Shown: in pieces, positions 39,803-43,198 of the stretch | Numbering within the stretch: the stretch's first letter is position 1 | How the letters are laid out: the number at the start of each line of letters is the position of its first letter | Origin: JAOUEA01 sp040882605 | GTDB taxonomy: Bacteria > Actinomycetota > UBA4738 > HRBIN12 | DNA length: 43,198 nucleotides | Direction of reading: 5' to 3' | NCBI GenBank assembly: GCA_040882605.1 | Contig: JBBEAY010000012.1 | Span: forward strand, 1 to 43,198 | Translations under genes and position numbers: made by a program | The notes under the pieces: generated by a model | What the model saw: only the letters and a program-made list of their open reading frames with translations | Told to the model about the DNA's origin: nothing | Database searches by the model: none

Positions 39803-41053
39803 CTAAACGGGACCGATGATTAGACAGGTCTCCATGGGCCCCTTGCCCTTCACGTCGATCGTGCCGCGGGGCTCGAGTTCGAACGAGCCTTCGAGCCGGG
39901 CTGCTGCGCGGGCGGTCACCTGCACGCGGCCGGGCAGGCCATGCGATTCCATGCGGCTCGCGGTGTTGACCGTGTCGCCCCACAGGTCGTAGATGAATTT
40001 CCGCCGGCCGATCACGCCGGCGACGACCGGTCCCGTGTCGATGCCGATGCGGATCGACAGCGAACCGCCGACGATGCGCGAAGAGATCGCAGCGACCTCA
40101 TCGCGCATCGCAAGCGCCACGCGGGCCACCGCCTCGGCGTGGTCGGATCGCGGCGCCGGCAGACCTCCGGCCACCATGTAAGCGTCGCCGATCGTCTTGA
40201 TCTTCTCGAGACCCTCAGCGTCGGCGAGCGTATCGAACGACGAGAAGATCTCGTCCAACAGTCCAACAAGGGTTGCCGGGTCCATTTCCGCCGACATCGC
40301 GGTGAACCCCACGAGGTCGGCGAAGAGCACCGTGACGTCGTCGTGCTGCTCGGCGATCACCCCCTCATGGCGCTTCAACTGCTCGGCGATGGGCGCGGGC
40401 AACACGTTGAGCAGCAACCGCTCGGATCGTTCCCGCTCGGCCTCGAGCGCCGAGTGTGCGAGTTCCCGTTGGTGCACGAAATAGGCCAGCATCACGAAGG
40501 ACCCCAGCATCAAGCCTGAGATGTTGAGCACGAAGAACATGATGACGAGACCACTCGGCAGCTCGGCGGGGTCGCCTCGGGCGAGTGCCGGATCGAGCGC
40601 TGTGAGCGCCGCGAGCACGGCGAAGAAGGCGACGAGCCACGGCATCGAGCGCCGCCACCCGAGCATCGCGAGCGCGGCCAGCGGCGTGATCACGCACCAC
40701 AGCACCATGCCGCTCGACGCCACGAATCCGCCCAACGATGCCTGTAGCAGCGCTGGCAGCGCCAGGAAGCACGTGAGCTGGGTCGTGCGGTAAACGTCGA
40801 AGCGCTTCGTGCGTGCCAACACGACGAGGCCGACGAGCGTCACCACCTGATAGAGGGCCGGGATCGACGCCGGCAACGGCTCGTCGAGCACCAGGTAGGT
40901 GATAACCCAGACGAACGAGATCGTCGCGATGCCGACGGTCGCGAGGATCAGCGCGCCCGAGCGCAGCCGCTCATCATCCGGATCGCCGGGCCGCGCGCCG
41001 ATATCGGCCAGACGCTCCAGCAGACCGACCCTGTGCGTCGAGTTGCCCGACAT
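39803..41053 (-). CDS. membrane class III adenylate/guanylate cyclase
   Basis: The product has 416 residues. Six hydrophobic segments (about 35-200) are followed by a helical linker (ALEAERERSERLLLNVLPAPIAEQLKR) and a complete cyclase domain at about 225-410. The metal aspartates are in VTVLFADLVGFT and IGDAYMVAGG, the base-selecting lysine is in EKIKTIGD, and DLWGDTVNTASRMES carries the second selectivity aspartate, the Asn and the transition-state Arg. With K and D at those positions it should make cAMP. The SAMP/HAMP-like linker suggests signal transmission from the membrane part. The ATG at 41053 is preferred because TAGAGT ends 7 bases upstream; the GTG at 41062 would overlap that box. 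Confidence 0.9.
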   Translation of the reverse strand: MSGNSTHRVGLLERLADIGARPGDPDDERLRSGALILATVGIATISFVWVITYLVLDEPLPASIPALYQVVTLVGLVVLARTKRFDVYRTTQLTCFLALPALLQASLGGFVASSGMVLWCVITPLAALAMLGWRRSMPWLVAFFAVLAALTALDPALARGDPAELPSGLVIMFFVLNISGLMLGSFVMLAYFVHQRELAHSALEAERERSERLLLNVLPAPIAEQLKRHEGVIAEQHDDVTVLFADLVGFTAMSAEMDPATLVGLLDEIFSSFDTLADAEGLEKIKTIGDAYMVAGGLPAPRSDHAEAVARVALAMRDEVAAISSRIVGGSLSIRIGIDTGPVVAGVIGRRKFIYDLWGDTVNTASRMESHGLPGRVQVTARAAARLEGSFELEPRGTIDVKGKGPMETCLIIGPV

Positions 41054-41060
41054 CGGAGTC

Positions 41061-41066
41061 ACTCTA
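41061..41066 (-). promoter_or_regulatory. -10 box of the adenylate cyclase gene
   Basis: TAGAGT on the minus strand, 7 bases before the ATG at 41053, no ribosome site. It decides the start over the upstream GTG. Confidence 0.4.
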
Positions 41067-41092
41067 GAGCCGGCGGCCTGTCTTGGTTCGGA

Positions 41093-41614
41093 CTACCCGT
41101 ACCAGCCTCGGTCGCTCGGGGCGTAGTCGATCTCGAAGATGCCGAGTCGCCTCGAGCCGTCGGGCGGCCGGGTCTGGACCTTCCAGCGGATCGACTTGGA
41201 CGGCGTCACCACCCGGGCAGGCACACGGCAGACGAAGCGATCGCCACGAGTCGCACCGCGCCCCTGCACGCCCTCGGCCCGATCCCCTTTCGGCCAGACG
41301 TAGCATTCCTCGCCGAACGTGCGCATCAGGTGATCGACGCGAGAACCGCCCATGGCGTCGAGGCGCACGTCGAGCGGCCAGCCACCCTGGCGCCCGTAGA
41401 AGCGGACGACGATCGCGAGCACGCGACGGCCACCACGCTCCGACACTCGGCGCGTCGTGGACCTGATGTCGGGGTTGTAGCCACCAGGCCCGGGTTCGAT
41501 GTCGCGTGCGTCGTAGCCGGTGTCACGGTCGAGCACGACAGCTCCGGCGGGCGTGAACGGCAGCACGCTCGCGAGGAAGCATGCGGACACCAGCCAGCGG
41601 ATCATCCGATGCAC
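41093..41614 (-). CDS. secreted protein of unknown function
   Basis: The product has 173 residues. The signal peptide MHRMIRWLVSACFLASVLPFTPAGA is cut probably after AGA (shown here as MHRMIRWLVSACF and LASVLPFTPAGA parts). The mature part is beta-rich: VVLDRDTGYDARDIEPGPGG, RRVLAIVVRFYGRQGGWPLD, GDRFVCRVPARVVTPSKSIRW, RLGIFEIDYAPSDRGWYG, with two cysteines that may pair (CYVW and FVCR). I do not recognise a family. The GTG at 41614 is chosen because GAGGAGG stands 8 bases upstream; ATG 41605 is the alternative. Confidence 0.72.
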   Translation of the reverse strand: MHRMIRWLVSACFLASVLPFTPAGAVVLDRDTGYDARDIEPGPGGYNPDIRSTTRRVSERGGRRVLAIVVRFYGRQGGWPLDVRLDAMGGSRVDHLMRTFGEECYVWPKGDRAEGVQGRGATRGDRFVCRVPARVVTPSKSIRWKVQTRPPDGSRRLGIFEIDYAPSDRGWYG

Positions 41615-41702
41615 GAGAGCGACCTCCTCTGCTCGGACGGGCGAGACCATGCTAGCCGCGAAGACTCGGCCGTGCTCCGTGCGACGTGCGCGCGGGGGTC
41701 GC

Positions 41703-42227
41703 TCAGCCGCCGTAGCAGAGGAACGGCACGCGGTGCTCGATGCCGACCACGGTATCGCCTGCGTCACCGGAGCCAGTGTCGCGGCCTGGCCCGCCGATGA
41801 CCACATCACCGGGCTGCTCATCGACCGCCGAGACGCAGATGTCGGCGCCCACGCCGCCGTCGACGCGGTCGACACCGGTCTGTCCGACCACGACGTCGCG
41901 GCCCGCGTTGCCGTACAGACGATCGTCGTCGTCACCGCCCCACAACCGGTCGCCGCCCTTGCCGCCGAAGATCCGGTCGTCGCCGGGGCGGCCGTAGAGC
42001 TCGTCGACGCCGGGGCCGCCGCGGATCAGGTCATCGCCGCCGCGCCCGAGGATGAAGTCGTGCCCGCCTCTGCCGCAGATGACGTCGGGTCCCGACGTGC
42101 CACGCAAGGTCTCACCTTCGTTCGTGCCCGTGATCGTGCAGGCCGGGCCGGCGATCGTGCTGACGGGAGCCACGACGACGAGGGCGGCGGCGAGCGCCGC
42201 CAGGCTCGCGATCCGGATAGCACGCAT
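41703..42227 (-). CDS. secreted RTX-like calcium-binding repeat protein
   Basis: The product has 174 residues. The signal peptide RAIRIASLAALAAALVVV ... AGPA is followed by about nine nonapeptide repeats of the hemolysin type (GGxGxDxLx): GRGGHDFILGRGGDDLIRGG, PGDDRIFGGKGGDRLWGGDD and DRLYGNAGRDVV (residues about 38-130), which bind Ca2+ and fold as a beta roll after export. Three or four cysteines (CTITG, VICGRG, DICV, FLCYGG) could make disulfides. No catalytic domain is attached. The ATG at 42227 has GAGAGGAG upstream. It lies in a row of secreted or envelope genes. Confidence 0.85.
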   Translation of the reverse strand: MRAIRIASLAALAAALVVVAPVSTIAGPACTITGTNEGETLRGTSGPDVICGRGGHDFILGRGGDDLIRGGPGVDELYGRPGDDRIFGGKGGDRLWGGDDDDRLYGNAGRDVVVGQTGVDRVDGGVGADICVSAVDEQPGDVVIGGPGRDTGSGDAGDTVVGIEHRVPFLCYGG

Positions 42228-42344
42228 GAGGAACTCCTCTCGCTCGGTCTCCACGACGTTAGGACCGAAGGATAAAGGCCGCAACTCCGTCGTGGCGCTC
42301 GCCGTGCGGATCGCCCGAGCTGAGGTCTCGAGACCGTCGTTCCC

Positions 42345-42659
42345 TCAGCCGGCGTGTCGACCGAGGTGGGCGTCGAGCCGCTGCTCCAGGCGATCGAATC
42401 GGTCGTCGACGCGGTCGAATCGGTCATCGACCCGGTTGAAGCGGGCCTCCATCGTGGCTGCGAGGGACTCGAGCCGAGCGTCGAACGAGGCGCCCTGCGC
42501 ATCGATGCGGGCGGATAGCGAGACGCCTTGCGCGTCGATCCGCGAGGACAGGCCATCGATCCTGGCGGCGATGCCGTCGAGACGGGAAACGAGCAGGTAG
42601 AGCGTGCCCATCGAGAGGGCGGCGATGAGGGCGATCGCGGACCAGAGGGCAGCTTCCAT
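42345..42659 (-). CDS. small membrane-anchored coiled-coil protein
   Basis: The product has 104 residues. One N-terminal membrane segment (ALWSAIALIAALSMGTLYLLV) is followed by a long coiled coil built of repeats: RIDAQGVSLSA / RIDAQGASFDA (11-residue units) and RVDDRFDRVDDRFDRLEQRL (7-residue units). Similar small proteins occur widely and have no known function. TACGCT 9 bases before the ATG suggests a leaderless mRNA. The DNA of the repeats is itself near-tandem (units of about 21 bp, around 42380-42440). Confidence 0.75.
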   Translation of the reverse strand: MEAALWSAIALIAALSMGTLYLLVSRLDGIAARIDGLSSRIDAQGVSLSARIDAQGASFDARLESLAATMEARFNRVDDRFDRVDDRFDRLEQRLDAHLGRHAG

Positions 42660-42668
42660 CAGGTCGCG

Positions 42669-42674
42669 AGCGTA
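42669..42674 (-). promoter_or_regulatory. -10 box of the coiled-coil gene
   Basis: TACGCT on the minus strand, 9 bases before the ATG at 42659, no ribosome site. Confidence 0.35.
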
Positions 42675-42742
42675 GCACCGGGTCTCAGGGCAGTTCCGTG
42701 ACGCTCGTCACGCTCGAGACAGCAGCGCTCCTTCCGGCCGGT

Positions 42743-42810
42743 GACACCGAAATCGGTGTCAAGGAGGGTCCGGGCACGCGCTGATGCCGATCGACACCGA
42801 AATCGGTGTC
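42743..42810. repeat. two identical 18-bp palindromes, 50 bp apart
   Basis: GACACCGAAATCGGTGTC occurs at 42743-42760 and again at 42793-42810. Each has perfect 8-bp arms around AA, and the start-to-start distance is exactly 50 bp. On the minus strand, AGGA-GGGCACG before one copy can pair with CGTGCCC-TCCT after the other stem, making a larger compound hairpin. It may be a regulator operator, the terminator of the gene ending at 42840, or a dispersed intergenic palindrome. Confidence 0.75.
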
Positions 42811-42839
42811 GTGCCCTCCTGACCGCGGCGGGGCCCGCG

Positions 42840-43198
42840 CTATTCGATGTAGCCGAGACCTCGCAGGTGCTCTTCCATCTCGTCGGCTTCGGTCTCGTTA
42901 ACCGCGCTCTCGCCGCCCATGCCGGGGATCGTCATGCCGGGGATCGCGGGCCCCGCCGCCGTGGAACCGTCGTCGCCGGCCGCGACCTCGCGCTCGGTGA
43001 GCCCGGCGTCGCCCACGATCTCGTGCAGCACACGTCCGGTCGGTCGCACCGCCGCGGGTGCGTCGAGGGCGGCCACCAGCGTCGGGGCCATGTCGATCAG
43101 GGCCGGCGTGCGCTCGAAGGGCTTCACCTGCGGGCCGACCGCGACGATCACGCCTTCCATGCGGTGGTCGCCGCTCACCCAGTCGGCGTCCTCGATCG
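42840..43198 (-). CDS. C-terminal part of an alkaline-phosphatase/sulfatase-fold protein (runs off the window)
   Basis: Only about 119 residues are visible; the frame is open to the window edge (IEDADWVSGDHRMEG). SGDHRMEGVIVAVGPQVKPF carries the metal-binding His region. The following ALIDMAPTLVAALD and TGRVLHEIV, and the ending EMEEHLRGLGYIE, are typical of the C-terminus of type I phosphodiesterase/sulfatase-fold enzymes. An insert rich in Gly and Met (PAIPGMTIPGMGG) lies before the end. The GTG at 43178 is an internal valine, not a start. The reaction cannot be told from this part. Confidence 0.8.
   Translation of the reverse strand, partial: IEDADWVSGDHRMEGVIVAVGPQVKPFERTPALIDMAPTLVAALDAPAAVRPTGRVLHEIVGDAGLTEREVAAGDDGSTAAGPAIPGMTIPGMGGESAVNETEADEMEEHLRGLGYIE

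Noticed and set aside
42380..42440. CRISPR-like short repeats
   Set aside because: The near-tandem units encode the heptads of a coiled-coil protein, with no spacers.

Overview
This is a GC-rich window that reads as an uncultivated, fairly deep-branching actinobacterium (Actinomycetota). The case rests on four things: an MFS-thymidylate kinase fusion next to topA; the actinobacterial neighbourhood KimA-like permease / paired TrkA (CeoB-CeoC type) / OB-fold protein; GTG and TTG starts; and many genes whose start codon lies 6-10 bases after a TANNNT hexamer, as in leaderless actinobacterial transcripts. A 10-N gap at 31798-31807, flanked by G and C homopolymers, indicates a draft (probably metagenomic) assembly.

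Layout. 0.2-4.8 kb (minus): topA and an MFS-dTMP kinase fusion. 4.9-6.2 kb: a DedA protein and a GNAT acetyltransferase, convergent. 6.2-18.9 kb: a potassium-handling island. On the minus strand are a KdpD-like kinase, a KdpE-like regulator and two KimA-like K+ importers. Diverging on the plus strand are two TrkA/RCK subunits. These are followed by a kinase-less KdpD-like membrane sensor (minus), a third KimA-like importer (plus) and an OB-fold protein (minus). 18.9-23.3 kb: a membrane H+-pyrophosphatase, an apparently frameshifted NUDIX gene and NhaA. 23.4-26.4 kb: a membrane-anchored protein, an LCP-family protein and a cation/Ca2+ exchanger. 26.5-31.5 kb: an MrfA-like helicase, a permuted-looking phosphodiesterase, a lipoprotein and a LOG-family protein. 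31.5-31.9 kb: gap and low-complexity sequence. 31.9-39.3 kb: a polysaccharide flippase, AlkA, a YdeI remnant, an ECF sigma factor with an acidic membrane partner, a DrrAB-type ABC exporter, a cupin remnant, a DinB-like protein and a small membrane protein. 39.3-43.2 kb: a small acidic protein, a membrane adenylate cyclase, secreted proteins (one with RTX-like repeats), a coiled-coil protein, paired palindromes, and the C-terminal end of a phosphatase/sulfatase-fold protein that leaves the window.

How the genes may work together. The centre of interest is the potassium island. A Kdp-type two-component system is co-transcribed with two KimA-type importers instead of kdpFABC, and it sits back to back with RCK subunits that normally gate or inform K+ transport. 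A third importer is paired with a sensor that keeps the KdpD membrane and GAF modules but has lost the kinase. All three importers carry the KimA cytoplasmic domain twice. The H+-pyrophosphatase (K+-independent signature), NhaA and the cation/Ca2+ exchanger next to it would supply or use the proton gradient, so about 20 kb is devoted to cation homeostasis. The divergent control region at 13.2-13.9 kb holds OmpR-type direct repeats and two outward-facing copies of a conserved element that I could not assign to a known family.
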